Below are positions 43,396 through 53,600 of a stretch of DNA of 64,000 bases, piece by piece. Origin of the DNA: Marinobacter lutaoensis (lineage in GTDB: Bacteria > Pseudomonadota > Gammaproteobacteria > Pseudomonadales > Oleiphilaceae); NCBI RefSeq assembly GCF_001981305.1, contig NZ_MSCW01000008.1, forward strand, positions 1 to 64,000, written 5' to 3'. Under the pieces are notes generated by a model that was not told the origin of the DNA, did no database searches, and was given only the letters and a program-made list of their open reading frames with translations. Position 1 is the stretch's first letter, and the number at the start of each line of letters is the position of its first letter. The translations under genes and the position numbers were made by a program.

Positions 43396-44292
43396 TCAAT
43401 GGCTTCGTGCCACCACGAAGTCGGCCATGGCCCGTAGCGGATCGGCTTCCGGGCCAAAGCTGTCGAGGCTGGCCAGGGTGGCCTGGCGCAGGGTCGCCAG
43501 GTGCTCCTTGGCGCCGGCTAGCCCCAGCAGGGCCGGGTACGTCGGCTTGGCCCGGGCCGCGTCCGAACCCTGGGGCTTGCCGATGACATCGGTGTCGCCT
43601 TCCACGTCCAGCAGATCGTCCTGTACCTGGAACGCCAGGCCGAGGGTCCGGGCGTAGTTGGTGAGCGCGGTCAGGGCGGCTGTTCCGTTGGCACCGGCGG
43701 CGAGGGCCCCCATGCGCACGCTGGCCTCGATCAGGGCACCGGTCTTGTGACGGTGCATGGTTTCCAGCTGGGCCAGCGTCAGGGTCTTGCCCACCGACTC
43801 TAGGTCGATGGCCTGGCCGCCCACCATGCCCCGATGACCGGCCGCCCGGGCCAGTTCCTGAATCAGGGCGATGCGGATTTCCGGTGACCGCTCGTGGTCG
43901 TTTGCCAGCAGCTCGAAGGCCAGGGCCTGAAGGGCGTCGCCGGCGAGGATGGCGGTGGCTTCGTCGAATGCGATGTGGGTGGTCGGGCGGCCCCGGCGCA
44001 GTTCGTCATCGTCCATGGCGGGCAGGTCATCGTGGACCAGGGAATAGGCGTGAATCAGCTCCACGGCGCAGGCGGCGGCCAGGGCCGGTTCGTCACCGCC
44101 GCCCACGGCCCGGGCCGCCGCCAGGCACAGTGCGGGGCGGACGCGCTTGCCGCCGCCCAGCACGCTGTAGCGCATGGTCGCCTGCAGCCGGTCCGAGGCT
44201 CCGGTCTGTTCGATCCGGCGGTCGAGTTCGGCATCTACACGGGTACCGCAGGCCGTCAGGAACTCCCGTGCGTCCAGGTATTGCGTGATCAT
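43396..44292 (-). CDS. ispA: Farnesyl diphosphate synthase (short-chain polyprenyl synthase)
   Basis: IspA condenses isopentenyl units into geranyl and farnesyl diphosphate, using the building blocks that start with Dxs. The 298 residues have the first aspartate-rich motif DDLPAMD (D88, D89, D94), GGKRVRP before it, and the second motif DDLLD (D225, D226, D229). It shares one base with the xseB stop and is followed by dxs after 73 bases, the common gammaproteobacterial order. Confidence 0.97.
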   Translation of the reverse strand: MITQYLDAREFLTACGTRVDAELDRRIEQTGASDRLQATMRYSVLGGGKRVRPALCLAAARAVGGGDEPALAAACAVELIHAYSLVHDDLPAMDDDELRRGRPTTHIAFDEATAILAGDALQALAFELLANDHERSPEIRIALIQELARAAGHRGMVGGQAIDLESVGKTLTLAQLETMHRHKTGALIEASVRMGALAAGANGTAALTALTNYARTLGLAFQVQDDLLDVEGDTDVIGKPQGSDAARAKPTYPALLGLAGAKEHLATLRQATLASLDSFGPEADPLRAMADFVVARSH

Positions 44293-44546
44293 CAGGCGTT
44301 GTCGTCCGGGCTGAACGGTCGGGTTTCCAGGGTTCCGTCACTGCTCTGGATCAGTTGCTCCACCCGTTGTTCGGCGCTCTTGAGGGCCTGCTGGCATTCC
44401 CGGGTGAGCTTGACGCCGCGCTCGAAGGCGCTCAGGGACTGCTCCAGGGACAGCTCGCCCTGTTCAAGGTCTCGGACCAGCTTTTCCAGTTCATCCAGCG
44501 ACTTCTCAAAGTCGGCGATGGATGCCGTGTCTTTTGCTTCGGCCAT
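44292..44546 (-). CDS. xseB: Exodeoxyribonuclease VII small subunit
   Basis: XseB is the small helical subunit of exonuclease VII, present in several copies per XseA. The 84 residues contain the family core [35 protein letters not shown]. It begins the minus-strand operon behind a consensus promoter and shares one base with ispA. Confidence 0.95.
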   Translation of the reverse strand: MAEAKDTASIADFEKSLDELEKLVRDLEQGELSLEQSLSAFERGVKLTRECQQALKSAEQRVEQLIQSSDGTLETRPFSPDDNA

Positions 44547-44580
44547 CGGCCCCTCCGGTCTGGTGGCGGAAATTTCGCGG

Positions 44581-44589
44581 ATTATAACA
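44581..44589 (-). promoter_or_regulatory. Extended -10 promoter of xseB-ispA-dxs
   Basis: On the minus strand the sequence reads TGTTATAAT, a perfect extended -10. The -35 region, inside the end of the NRDE gene, is poor. Transcription would begin near 44574, about 28 bases before the xseB ATG. Confidence 0.6.
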
Positions 44590-44600
44590 GAGCCCGGCGG

Positions 44601-45374
44601 CTATCGCTGCCAGTGAAACCGCCGTTGGGGGCCAGGTTGCGCCATGGGGTGCCAAGTCTGTTCGGTGACCCGGATATCGCCGGATGCGGCGAGCGTGACG
44701 ATGGTGGTGGTGCGGGTGCCGTACTCCGGGCCGACAATGAACGGCGAGGACAGAAATCGCTCGGTTTCCAGGCCGACGCCGGTATCGGGCAGCGCGTGAT
44801 CCGGTGCGGGCGTGGTGTCCTGCAACAGCTCGAGCAGGCGCTGGTGCAGGGCCCAGGCGTCGTGTCCGGCATCCGGGACGGCCCGGGCCAGGGCGGTGCG
44901 CAGCCGCAGCAGTTTCGGCCAGGGGGTCTGCAGCAGGTGGTTGCTGAGCCCAAACACCCCCCGGTGTAACCAGCGGCCGGGGTGGGCGTCTCGGTTGCTG
45001 TAGTACCAGCCGCCGTCGGCCGACAGCCGGATCAGGTTGAAACCGGCATACTGGCGCCCCTCGTCCGCGAGCCGTTGCCAGAGCCGGGCGCGGGACTCGT
45101 GCAGGGCACGCAGGGGCAGTTCCCCCCGGCTGCGCCGGCCGGCCTCGGCAGCGCCCTCCCGGACGTTGGTGACCGCGGCGATGTCGCCGGCGGGAGTCAG
45201 TGCCAGCCAGGTGCCTCCGGATTTCAGATCCCGTCCGGCCAAGACGGTGTCCCCAGTACCGGTCCGCCACTCGTCCATGGCGGCGGTGGGGCGCTGGAAA
45301 AATTCGTCGCGGTTGGCGGCGAGCACCAAGGGAAATGAGCGGTTCTGGCCGAGGGCAAAGGCAATCAGGCACAT
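44601..45374 (-). CDS. NRDE (TANGO2-like) family protein
   Basis: This 257-residue protein starts with MCLIAF and has the family-naming NRDE motif in VLAANRDEFFQRPT. GGTWLALTPAGDIAAVTNVRE and a C-terminal FIVGPEYGTRTTTIV also fit the NRDE/TANGO2 family. Cys2 could become an N-terminal nucleophile after Met removal, as the fold resembles Ntn hydrolases. No reaction is established; TANGO2 has been linked to membrane and heme handling in eukaryotes. It lies upstream of the xseB promoter and divergent from the TauE-like gene. Confidence 0.85.
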   Translation of the reverse strand: MCLIAFALGQNRSFPLVLAANRDEFFQRPTAAMDEWRTGTGDTVLAGRDLKSGGTWLALTPAGDIAAVTNVREGAAEAGRRSRGELPLRALHESRARLWQRLADEGRQYAGFNLIRLSADGGWYYSNRDAHPGRWLHRGVFGLSNHLLQTPWPKLLRLRTALARAVPDAGHDAWALHQRLLELLQDTTPAPDHALPDTGVGLETERFLSSPFIVGPEYGTRTTTIVTLAASGDIRVTEQTWHPMAQPGPQRRFHWQR

Positions 45375-45471
45375 GGCGACGATCGGGCTCCGGCGGTGGC
45401 GCTTTGGCCGTGAACTTGGGGGTGTCGCTGTGTATCATACCAGCCTTGCTATCCCACGGGCGTGAGGCGTT

Positions 45472-46269
45472 ATGACTCTGTTTACCGTATTCGCAACCTA
45501 TCTGCTGCTTGGCGCCCTGGCCGGGACGCTGGCCGGCCTGTTCGGCATTGGCGGTGGCCTGATCATCGTGCCGGTGCTGATTTTCAGTTTCGAACTGCAG
45601 GGCGTGAGCCCGGAGATCAGCGCGCACCTGGCCGTGGGTACCTCCCTGGCCACCATTGTTTTTACGTCCCTTTCGTCGATCCGCTCCCATCACCAGCGGG
45701 GCGCGGTCCGCTGGGACCTGTTCCGGCCGATGACGGTGGGCATCGTCGTGGGGGCGGTGCTCGGGGCCTGGACCGCGGCCTTCATGACCAGTGACCAGCT
45801 GCAGTTGGTGATCGGCACCTTTGTGATCCTGGTGGGGCTGAAAATGCTGCTGGAGTTCAGCCCCAAACCGGGGCGGGACGTCCCCGGCCCGGTGGGACTC
45901 GGGGCGGCCGGTGCCGGCATCGGCTGGGCATCGGCGATTTTTGGTATTGGCGGCGGCACCCTGACCGTGCCTTACCTGAGCTGGTGCAACGTACGCATGC
46001 AGAATGCCGTGGCCACGTCCGCCGCCTGCGGCCTTCCCATTGCCGTGGCCGGTGCGCTTGGTAACGTTTGGACCGGGTGGGGCCACGCGGATCTGCCCGC
46101 CTTCAGCGTGGGGTTTGTCTATCTTCCGGCGTTGCTGGGCGTGGTGCTCACCAGCGTGTTCTTTGCCCAGGTGGGGGCTCACCTGGCTCACCGGCTCAAC
46201 GCCAAGGTCCTCAAGCGTATTTTCTCCATCATGCTGCTGATGGTGGGGCTCCGTTTTCTCCTGAGCTGA
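45472..46269 (+). CDS. TauE/SafE family sulfite/organosulfonate-type permease
   Basis: This 265-residue integral membrane protein has about eight predicted helices in two repeats. Each repeat carries the glycine-rich family signature: GTLAGLFGIGGGLIIVPVLI near residue 20 and GWASAIFGIGGGTLTVPYLS near residue 150. TauE/SafE proteins are inferred exporters or importers of sulfur-containing or other organic anions; the substrate here cannot be told. It lies ten bases before lgt and may be cotranscribed with lgt-thyA-folA, an order I know from Pseudomonas. Confidence 0.9.
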   Translation: MTLFTVFATYLLLGALAGTLAGLFGIGGGLIIVPVLIFSFELQGVSPEISAHLAVGTSLATIVFTSLSSIRSHHQRGAVRWDLFRPMTVGIVVGAVLGAWTAAFMTSDQLQLVIGTFVILVGLKMLLEFSPKPGRDVPGPVGLGAAGAGIGWASAIFGIGGGTLTVPYLSWCNVRMQNAVATSAACGLPIAVAGALGNVWTGWGHADLPAFSVGFVYLPALLGVVLTSVFFAQVGAHLAHRLNAKVLKRIFSIMLLMVGLRFLLS

Positions 46270-46279
46270 GAGGTAACCG

Positions 46280-47068
46280 ATGCTGACGCATCCCCAGTTC
46301 GACCCGATCGCGGTTTCCCTCGGGCCGCTTAAGATTCACTGGTACGGACTCATGTACTTGGTCGGCTTTCTGGCCGGCTGGTGGCTGGGGCGCCTCCGCG
46401 CGCGCCGCCCCGGTTCGCCCATCACCGAAGCCCAGATGGGCGACCTGCTGTTCTATCTCGCGCTGGGGGTGATCCTGGGCGGCCGGTTCGGCTATGTGCT
46501 GTTTTACAATTTTGGCGCTTTCCTGCAGGACCCGCTCTGGCTGTTCCGCATCTGGGAGGGCGGCATGTCCTTCCACGGTGGTCTGCTGGGGGTGATCCTG
46601 GCGATGGTCTGGTACGGCCACAAGACCGGTGCCGGCTTCTGGCGGCTGGCGGATTTCGTGGCGCCGCTGGTGCCGGTGGGACTGGGCGCTGGCCGGATCG
46701 GCAATTTCATCAACGGCGAACTCTGGGGCAAGCCTACGGATGTGCCCTGGGCCATGGTGTTTCCCCAGGCGCCGGACGCCCTGGCGCGGCACCCTTCACA
46801 GCTGTATCAGTTCGCCCTGGAGGGCGTGGCCCTGTTTCTGATCCTGTGGTGGTTCTCCGCCCGGCCCCGGCCGAGGATGGCGGTGTCCGGTCTGTTCCTG
46901 CTGTGCTACGGGGTGTTCCGCTTCCTGGTGGAGTTCGTGCGCCAGCCGGACCCGCAACTGGGGTACCTGGCCTTTGACTGGCTGACCATGGGACAGGTCC
47001 TGTCCACCCCGATGATTGCCGCCGGTGCCCTGTTGATGTTTATTGCTTATCGGAGGAATGTGGCATGA
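46280..47068 (+). CDS. lgt: Prolipoprotein diacylglyceryl transferase
   Basis: Lgt attaches diacylglycerol to the lipobox cysteine of prolipoproteins, such as the LpoA encoded in this window. The 262 residues form about seven helices. The family segments [10 protein letters not shown] (with the essential HGG) and the signature [13 protein letters not shown] are present. A GAGGTAACCG Shine-Dalgarno precedes the start. Its stop overlaps the thyA start (ATGA), as in many gammaproteobacteria. Confidence 0.97.
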   Translation: MLTHPQFDPIAVSLGPLKIHWYGLMYLVGFLAGWWLGRLRARRPGSPITEAQMGDLLFYLALGVILGGRFGYVLFYNFGAFLQDPLWLFRIWEGGMSFHGGLLGVILAMVWYGHKTGAGFWRLADFVAPLVPVGLGAGRIGNFINGELWGKPTDVPWAMVFPQAPDALARHPSQLYQFALEGVALFLILWWFSARPRPRMAVSGLFLLCYGVFRFLVEFVRQPDPQLGYLAFDWLTMGQVLSTPMIAAGALLMFIAYRRNVA

Positions 47069-47904
47069 AAGCCTACCTTGAGCTGCTGCGAGACGTGGTG
47101 GAAAACGGGGTCGACAAGGGCGACCGCACCGGAGTCGGTACCCGTTCGGTGTTTGGCCGCCAGCTCCGTTTCGACTTGCGGGAGGGGTTTCCCCTGGTCA
47201 CCACCAAGAAGGTGCATCTGCGCAGCATCATCTGCGAGCTGCTCTGGTTCCTGCGCGGCTCCACCGACAACCGCTGGCTGAACGAGCGCAAGGTGACCAT
47301 CTGGAATGAGTGGGCGCTGGAGAACGGCGACCTCGGGCCGATTTACGGCAAGCAGTGGCGCAGCTGGCAGTGTCCCGACGGCCGGGTGGTGGACCAGATC
47401 TCCGAGGTGATCGAGCAGATCCGCACCAAGCCCGATTCACGCCGTCTGATTGTCTCGGCGTGGAATCCAGCGGATCTGCCGGATGAAACCCTCAGCCCCC
47501 AGGACAACGTCCGCCAGGGGCGCATGGCGCTGGCGCCCTGCCACTGCCTGTTCCAGTTCTATGTCGCCAACGGCCGGCTGTCCTGTCAGCTGTACCAGCG
47601 CAGCGCCGACCTGTTCCTGGGGGTGCCGTTCAATATTGCCTCCTACGCGCTGCTGACGCACATGATCGCCCAGCAGTGCGACCTGGAGGTGGGGGAGTTC
47701 GTGCATACCTTTGGTGACTGCCACCTGTACCAGAACCACCTCACCGACGACATCGTGTTCGAACAGCTCCGGCGAGAGCCCCGGCCGCTGCCGCGCCTGG
47801 TCATCCGGCGCAAGCCGGCAAGCCTGTTCGAGTATGAGCTGGAGGACTTCGAGTTCGAGGGCTACGACCCGCACCCGGTGATCAAGGCGCCGATCGCGAT
47901 CTGA
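47065..47904 (+). CDS. thyA: Thymidylate synthase
   Basis: ThyA methylates dUMP to dTMP, consuming methylene-tetrahydrofolate and giving dihydrofolate, which FolA encoded next reduces. The 279 residues are about 15 longer than E. coli ThyA (an insert near [17 protein letters not shown]). The catalytic cysteine is in [13 protein letters not shown]; the dUMP-binding motif [22 protein letters not shown] follows. It overlaps lgt by four bases. Confidence 0.97.
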   Translation: MKAYLELLRDVVENGVDKGDRTGVGTRSVFGRQLRFDLREGFPLVTTKKVHLRSIICELLWFLRGSTDNRWLNERKVTIWNEWALENGDLGPIYGKQWRSWQCPDGRVVDQISEVIEQIRTKPDSRRLIVSAWNPADLPDETLSPQDNVRQGRMALAPCHCLFQFYVANGRLSCQLYQRSADLFLGVPFNIASYALLTHMIAQQCDLEVGEFVHTFGDCHLYQNHLTDDIVFEQLRREPRPLPRLVIRRKPASLFEYELEDFEFEGYDPHPVIKAPIAI

Positions 47905-47923
47905 CCGCACAAGAGGAAACCGA

Positions 47924-48439
47924 ATGCGCAAGGCATTGATCGTGGCCATGTCCCGCAACCGGGTGATTGGCCGCAACAACAAACTGCCCTGGTATCTGCC
48001 GGGGGATCTGCGTTACTTCAAACAGGCGACCATGGGCAAACCGATCATCATGGGCCGGAAGACCTGGGAGTCCATCGGCCGTGCGCTGCCGGGGCGTCTG
48101 AACTTGGTGATCTCCCGGGATCCGGACTGGCGGGTGCCGCCGGGTGCCGTTGGCGCCGCCTCCCTGGACGAGGCGCTGGCTAAGGCAGAGGCCCAGGCGC
48201 TGCTGGAGGGGGGTGACGAAGTGATGGTGATCGGTGGCGCTCAGGTGTATGCCCAGGCGTTGCCGCGGGTGGATCGCATGTACATCACCCAGGTGCACGC
48301 TGAGGTGGAAGGGGATGCGTATTTCCCGGAAGTGAACTGGGACGAGTGGGAGGAAATCGGCCGCGAAGATTTCTCCGCGACCGACCGCAATCCCTACGAC
48401 TACAGTTTCGTGGTTTATCAGCGCCGCGAGGCCGACTAG
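47924..48439 (+). CDS. folA: Dihydrofolate reductase
   Basis: FolA regenerates tetrahydrofolate after the ThyA reaction. The 171 residues show the N-terminal strand ALIVAMSRNRVIGRNNKLPWYLPGDL with the adenine/active-site W, IIMGRKTWESIGRALPGRLN and the NADPH loop VMVIGGAQVYAQAL. It has the trimethoprim-sensitive chromosomal type of layout. Its stop codon forms half of a palindromic CTAG (48436-48439) shared with the stop of the converging helicase gene. Confidence 0.97.
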   Translation: MRKALIVAMSRNRVIGRNNKLPWYLPGDLRYFKQATMGKPIIMGRKTWESIGRALPGRLNLVISRDPDWRVPPGAVGAASLDEALAKAEAQALLEGGDEVMVIGGAQVYAQALPRVDRMYITQVHAEVEGDAYFPEVNWDEWEEIGREDFSATDRNPYDYSFVVYQRREAD

Positions 48440-49920
48440 CGGCCGCGCGACTTGCCCGATGGCTTGCCGCCCTTGCGGTGGCGGCTGGGGGCGCCGGATT
48501 TGAACCGGCGCTGCTCGCCGTTACGGGGGGCCGGTTTCCGGCCCTTGGCGGGGGGGCGCTGCTCGCGACGGGGCGCGGCGGACACGTCCGGCAGCGGTTC
48601 CGGGGTATCCAGGGGCAGGGCCCCCGGTTGCGCCATCTCGATCCAGCAGGCCAGGGCGCCGGCCACCATCGCCAGATCCATGTCGTTGCGCTCGGCGATG
48701 TCGTCGAGCAGGCCGATGGCTTTGGTGAGTTTCGGGTCATCCGAGAACGACAGCAGCTGGCTTTCGAACTGCTCGATCCGCAGCTTCAGGAGTTCCGCCG
48801 GTGACGGCAGCTGGTAGGGCTCCATCGGTGAGTTGGTGGCCCGTTCCAGGGTGCGCAGCCAGCTCCGTTCACGCGGGGTCACCAGCAAAATGGCCTTGCC
48901 GGAACGGCCGGCCCGACCGGTACGGCCAACCCGGTGGATGTAGGCCTCGGTGTCGTAGGGCACGTCGTAGTTGATGACGTGAGTGATCCTCGGCACGTCC
49001 AGGCCCCGGGCTGCCACGTCCGTGGCGATGATCAAGTCCTTCCGGCCACGCTTGAGGTCTTCCACGGTCTGTTCGCGCTGGCGCTGGTTCAGGTCACCGT
49101 TCAGGGGCGCGACGGCGTGGCCACGGGCGGACAGCTTTTCCGCCAGCAGCGTGGTTTCCGCCTTGGTCCGGACAAAGATGATGGCGGCGTCGAAGGGTTC
49201 CACCTCAAGGATCCGGGTCAGCGCGTCCAGCTTGCGTTCGGCGTAGACCGGCAGCACGAACTGGGCAATCCGCTCGACGGTCCGGGTCTCGCTGGCGATG
49301 CGTACTTCGGTGGCATCGCGCAGATAGGTCTGGGCCACCCGCTTGATCTGTGGCGGCATGGTGGCCGAGAACAGGGCGCGCTGGCAGTTGTCCGGTGTCT
49401 TGGCCAGGATGGCCTCGACATCGTCGATGAAGCCCATGCGCAGCATTTCATCGGCCTCGTCGAGGACCAGCGCCTTCAGCCGGTCCAGCTTCAGGGTGCC
49501 CCGGCGCAGGTGATCCAGCAGCCGTCCGGGCGTCCCAACCACGACCTGGGCGCCCCGGCGCAGTCCCTTGATCTGCGGGCTGAAATCCTGGCCGCCGTAG
49601 ATCGGCAGGACATGGAAGTCCGAAAAGTGGCTGGCGTACGTGGTGAAGGCCTCGGCCACCTGGATGGCCAGCTCTCGGGTGGGCGCCAGGACCAGGATCT
49701 GCGGTTCCCGCGCGCGCGCGTCGATGCGGCTGAGCAGGGGCAGGGCGAACGCGGCGGTCTTGCCGGTGCCGGTCTGGGCTACGCCCAGCAGATGATTGCC
49801 TGCGAGCAGGGCCGGAATGGACTGGGCCTGGATCGGGGACGGGGTTTCATAGCCAACGGTGGTGACGGCTTCCAGAACGGCTGGCGCCAGTCCCAGGTCG
49901 GCAAAGGATTGTTCTGACAT
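48436..49920 (-). CDS. DEAD-box ATP-dependent RNA helicase (DeaD/CsdA-like)
   Basis: This 494-residue helicase has the Q motif (SFADLGLAPAVLEAVTTVGYETPSPIQAQSIPALL), Walker A AQTGTGKT, PTRELA, the DEAD box DEADEMLRMGF, SAT, and the C-terminal HRVGRTGRAGR. Its RecA domains resemble E. coli DeaD most. It stops about 130 residues short of DeaD. The DbpA-type RNA-binding domain is absent or not recognisable, replaced by a helical region and a basic Arg/Lys/Gly-rich tail (from about 455). The start 49920 (MSEQSFADLG) matches the family. Confidence 0.92.
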   Translation of the reverse strand: MSEQSFADLGLAPAVLEAVTTVGYETPSPIQAQSIPALLAGNHLLGVAQTGTGKTAAFALPLLSRIDARAREPQILVLAPTRELAIQVAEAFTTYASHFSDFHVLPIYGGQDFSPQIKGLRRGAQVVVGTPGRLLDHLRRGTLKLDRLKALVLDEADEMLRMGFIDDVEAILAKTPDNCQRALFSATMPPQIKRVAQTYLRDATEVRIASETRTVERIAQFVLPVYAERKLDALTRILEVEPFDAAIIFVRTKAETTLLAEKLSARGHAVAPLNGDLNQRQREQTVEDLKRGRKDLIIATDVAARGLDVPRITHVINYDVPYDTEAYIHRVGRTGRAGRSGKAILLVTPRERSWLRTLERATNSPMEPYQLPSPAELLKLRIEQFESQLLSFSDDPKLTKAIGLLDDIAERNDMDLAMVAGALACWIEMAQPGALPLDTPEPLPDVSAAPRREQRPPAKGRKPAPRNGEQRRFKSGAPSRHRKGGKPSGKSRGR

Positions 49921-50067
49921 TGATTTACTCGGAATTCTGAGGGCGGGGCACCGTGGGCACGGTGCATGATGGCAAGCATTATAGTCGGTTTGTGCCGCCA
50001 TTGACATCGGCAAACGCGCTCGCGGCATATGCATTTGCCCTGATCCGGCCGGTCCGGTGCGCCGGGC

Positions 50068-50538
50068 TCAGGCCAGGGGCAGGGTATGGCTGTTCTTGAT
50101 CTCCCGCAGTGCGAAGTTGGAGTTGACCTGGGCGATGGCCTTGAGGGTGAAGATCTTTTCGTTCAGGAAACGGTCGTAGCTGGCCATGTCCGGGACCACC
50201 ACCCGCAGGACATAGTCGGCGTTGCCAGTGACCGCGAAGCACTGCAACACCTCCGGATAGCTGGACACCTCCCGTTCGATCTCCGCGGTACTGTCCAGGG
50301 TGTGGCGGCGCAGGGACAGGTGCACCAGTACGCACAGCCCGTGGCCGACCGCCTCTGGGTCCAGCCTGGCACTGTAGCCGGTGATGACGCCGGCCTCCTC
50401 CAGGGCTTTCACCCGCCGCCAGCAGGCTGCCGGTGACAGGCCGACCTGCTCCGCCAGCGTCTGGTTGCTGATCCGGCCATCGTGCTGGAGGGCGTCCAGT
50501 ATCTTGCGGTCGAGCCGATCCAGTTCTACCTGTTTCAT
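50068..50538 (-). CDS. Lrp/AsnC family transcriptional regulator
   Basis: The 156 residues start with a winged helix-turn-helix (LDRLDRKILDALQHDGRISNQTLAEQVGLSPAACWRRVKALEEAGVITGY). A RAM ligand-binding domain follows (VLVHLSLRRH to the end). Start ATG 50538 is chosen because GAGGTG directly upstream is a good Shine-Dalgarno; an ATG 15 bases earlier overlaps that site. It is divergent from the arylpyruvate oxidoreductase gene with a 157-base gap. The likely role is control of that aromatic amino acid catabolic operon, with an aromatic amino acid as effector; this is inference from position. Confidence 0.92.
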   Translation of the reverse strand: MKQVELDRLDRKILDALQHDGRISNQTLAEQVGLSPAACWRRVKALEEAGVITGYSARLDPEAVGHGLCVLVHLSLRRHTLDSTAEIEREVSSYPEVLQCFAVTGNADYVLRVVVPDMASYDRFLNEKIFTLKAIAQVNSNFALREIKNSHTLPLA

Positions 50539-50695
50539 TTGGTAACACCTCATTTTTTTAGAATTATATTTCGCTTAATTGTTATTTGTCGAAGAGGTTT
50601 TCGCAAACGGTCGATTTTCCTAATGAAAACGCAAACATTTTTACGCGGGTTCCCTCTAGAATTTTGTTCATAAAAGCAACAACCGGAGGGCGACC
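50539..50695. promoter_or_regulatory. Divergent regulatory region, Lrp-type regulator / arylpyruvate oxidoreductase
   Basis: This gap is clearly richer in A and T than its surroundings. TAGAATT occurs twice on the plus strand, at 50559-50565 and 50657-50663. Each copy starts a 15-base stretch agreeing with the E. coli Lrp consensus at 11 of 15 positions by eye. The second may also act as a -10 (TAGAAT) for the rightward operon. I could not place a clear -35 in either direction. Confidence 0.4.
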
Positions 50696-53600
50696 ATGAC
50701 CGCCGATACACCGCAACTCGATCATTACAAACTCGAGGATCGCTACCTGCGCGAATCCGGCCGGGTATTTCTGACCGGCACCCAGGCGCTGGTCCGAATC
50801 CCCCTGATGCAGGCCGCGCTGGATCGCCGCAATGGCCTCAATACCGCCGGCATGGTCAGTGGCTACCGCGGTTCGCCGCTGGGTGCCTACGACCAGGCCC
50901 TGTGGCAGGCCAAGGATCTGCTGCAGCAGAACCGCATCGACTTCGTCCCCGCCATCAACGAGGATCTGGCCGCCACCATCATGTTGGGTACCCAGCAGGT
51001 GGAGACCGACGAGAATCGTCAGGTCGACGGTGTGTTCGGGCTCTGGTACGGCAAGGGCCCCGGTGTCGACCGGGCCGGTGACGCTCTCAAGCATGGCACC
51101 ACCTACGGCAGTTCGCCCCACGGCGGTGTCCTGGTGGTGGCGGGGGATGACCATGGTTGCGTGTCGTCCTCCATGCCCCATCAGTCCGATGTCGCGTTTA
51201 TGGCCTGGTTCATGCCGACCCTGAATCCGGCCAACATCGCGGAGTATCTGGAGTTCGGCCTCTGGGGTTATGCTCTGTCTCGTTTCAGCGGCTGCTGGGT
51301 CGGCTTCAAGGCGATTTCCGAGACGGTGGAGAGCGCCGCCTCGGTGGAGCTGCCGCCGCTGCCGGAGTTCGTCACTCCGGATGATTTCACGCCGCCGGCG
51401 GACGGCCTGCACTATCGCTGGCCGGATCTGCCCGGGCCGCAGCTGGAAACCCGGATCGAGCACAAGCTGGCGGCGGTCCAGGCGTTTGCCCGGGCCAACC
51501 CCATCGACCGCTGTCTGTACCGGAACCCGAACGCCCGTTTCGGCATCGTCACCACCGGCAAGGCGCACCTGGACCTGCTGGAGGCACTGGAGCTGCTGGG
51601 TATCGACGAGGCCCGGGCCGCCGAGCTGGGTCTGGATGTCTACAAGGTGGGCATGGTGTGGCCGCTCGAACGCCGGGGCATCCTCGACTTTGTCCATGGC
51701 AAGCAGGAAGTGCTGGTCATCGAGGAAAAACGCGGCATCATCGAGAGCCAGATCAAGGAGTACATGTCGGAGCCGGATCGCCCCGGCGAGGTCCTGATCA
51801 CCGGCAAGCAGGACGAGTCCGGCAAGCCGTTGATCCCCTATGTTGGCGAACTGAGTCCGAAACTGGTGGCGGGCTATCTGGCGGCCCGCCTGAGCCGGTT
51901 CTTCGGGGTGGACTTCAGCGAGCGGCTGAAGGCCATCAATGAGATGTCCGATGCCCAGGACCCGGGCGGCGTTCGGCGCCTGCCGTATTTCTGTTCCGGT
52001 TGTCCGCACAACACGTCCACCAAGGTGCCCGAGGGCAGCAAGGCGCTGGCGGGTATCGGCTGCCACTTCATGGCCTCCTGGATGGGGCGCAACACCGAAT
52101 CCCTGATTCAGATGGGCGGCGAAGGTGTCAACTGGATCGGCAAGAGCCGTTACACCGGTAATCCCCATGTGTTCCAGAACCTTGGCGAGGGCACCTATTT
52201 CCATTCCGGCTCTATGGCCATCCGACAGGCGGTCGCGGCCGGCATCAACATCACCTACAAGATCCTGTTCAACGACGCGGTGGCGATGACCGGCGGCCAG
52301 CCGGTGGACGGCCAGATCACCGTGCCGATGATTGCCCAGCAGGTGACCGCCGAGGGGGTACGCCGGGTGGTGGTGGTCAGCGATGAACCGGAAAAGTACC
52401 GCGGCCACGAGTCGGCGTTCCCGAAGGGCGTCACCTTCCACGACCGTTCCGAGCTGGACCAGGTGCAGCGGGAACTGCGGGAGATTCCCGGTTGTACGGT
52501 GCTGATCTACGACCAGACCTGCGCCGCCGAGAAGCGTCGCCGGCGCAAGCGTGGCCAGTTCCCGGACCCGGCCCGGCGGGCCTACATCAACCATCACGTG
52601 TGTGAAGGTTGCGGTGACTGTTCGGTTCAGTCCAACTGTCTGTCGGTGGTGCCCCGGCACACCGAGCTGGGGCGCAAGCGCCGGATCGACCAGTCCTCCT
52701 GCAACAAGGACTTTTCCTGCGTGACCGGGTTCTGTCCCAGCTTCGTCACCATCGAGGGTGGCCAGCTGCGCAAGTCCCGGGGTATGGCTACCGGTTCCGT
52801 TCTCAGCCGTACCCTGGCGGAGCTGCCGGCGCCGTCTCTGCCGCCGCTTGAAGGGTCCTTCGACCTGCTGGTTGGAGGTGTGGGCGGCACCGGGGTGGTG
52901 ACGGTGGGGCAGCTGATCGCCATGGCCGCGCACCTGGAGTCCCGGGGCGTGTCGGTGTTGGATTTCATGGGCTTCGCCCAGAAGGGGGGGACCGTGCTCA
53001 GCTACGTGCGGATGGCGCCGGCCCCCGATCGGCTGCACCAGGTTCGCATCGGCCACGGTCGGGCCGACGCTCTGATCGCCTGCGACATGGTGGTGGCAAC
53101 CTCCCAGAAGGCCCTGAGCGTGCTGCGTCCGAACCACACCCGGGTGGTGGCCAACGAGGCTGAACTGCCGACCGCGGACTACGTGCTCTACCGGGACGCA
53201 GACATGCAGGCCGATAAGCGCCTGGGGGTATTGCGCCAGGCGGTGGGCGACGACCGGTTCGATGCTCTGGATGCCAACGGCATCGCCGAGAAACTGATGG
53301 GCGACACCGTCTTCTCCAACGTCATGATGCTGGGTTTCGCCTGGCAGAAAGGGCTGCTGCCGGTGTCCGAGGCGGCCCTGATGCGAGCCATCGAGCTCAA
53401 TGGCGTGGCCATCGATCGCAACAAGGAAGCCTTTGGCTGGGGCCGGGTGGCCGCGGCGGAGCCGGCGGTGATCGACACGCTGCTGCAGGGCAGCCAGGAC
53501 GTGTCCCGGGCCGCGGCGGAGCCGACGCTGGACGAGCTGATCGCCAGTCGCCACGGCCACCTGGAACGTTACCAGAACCGGCGCTGGGCGGACCGTTACC

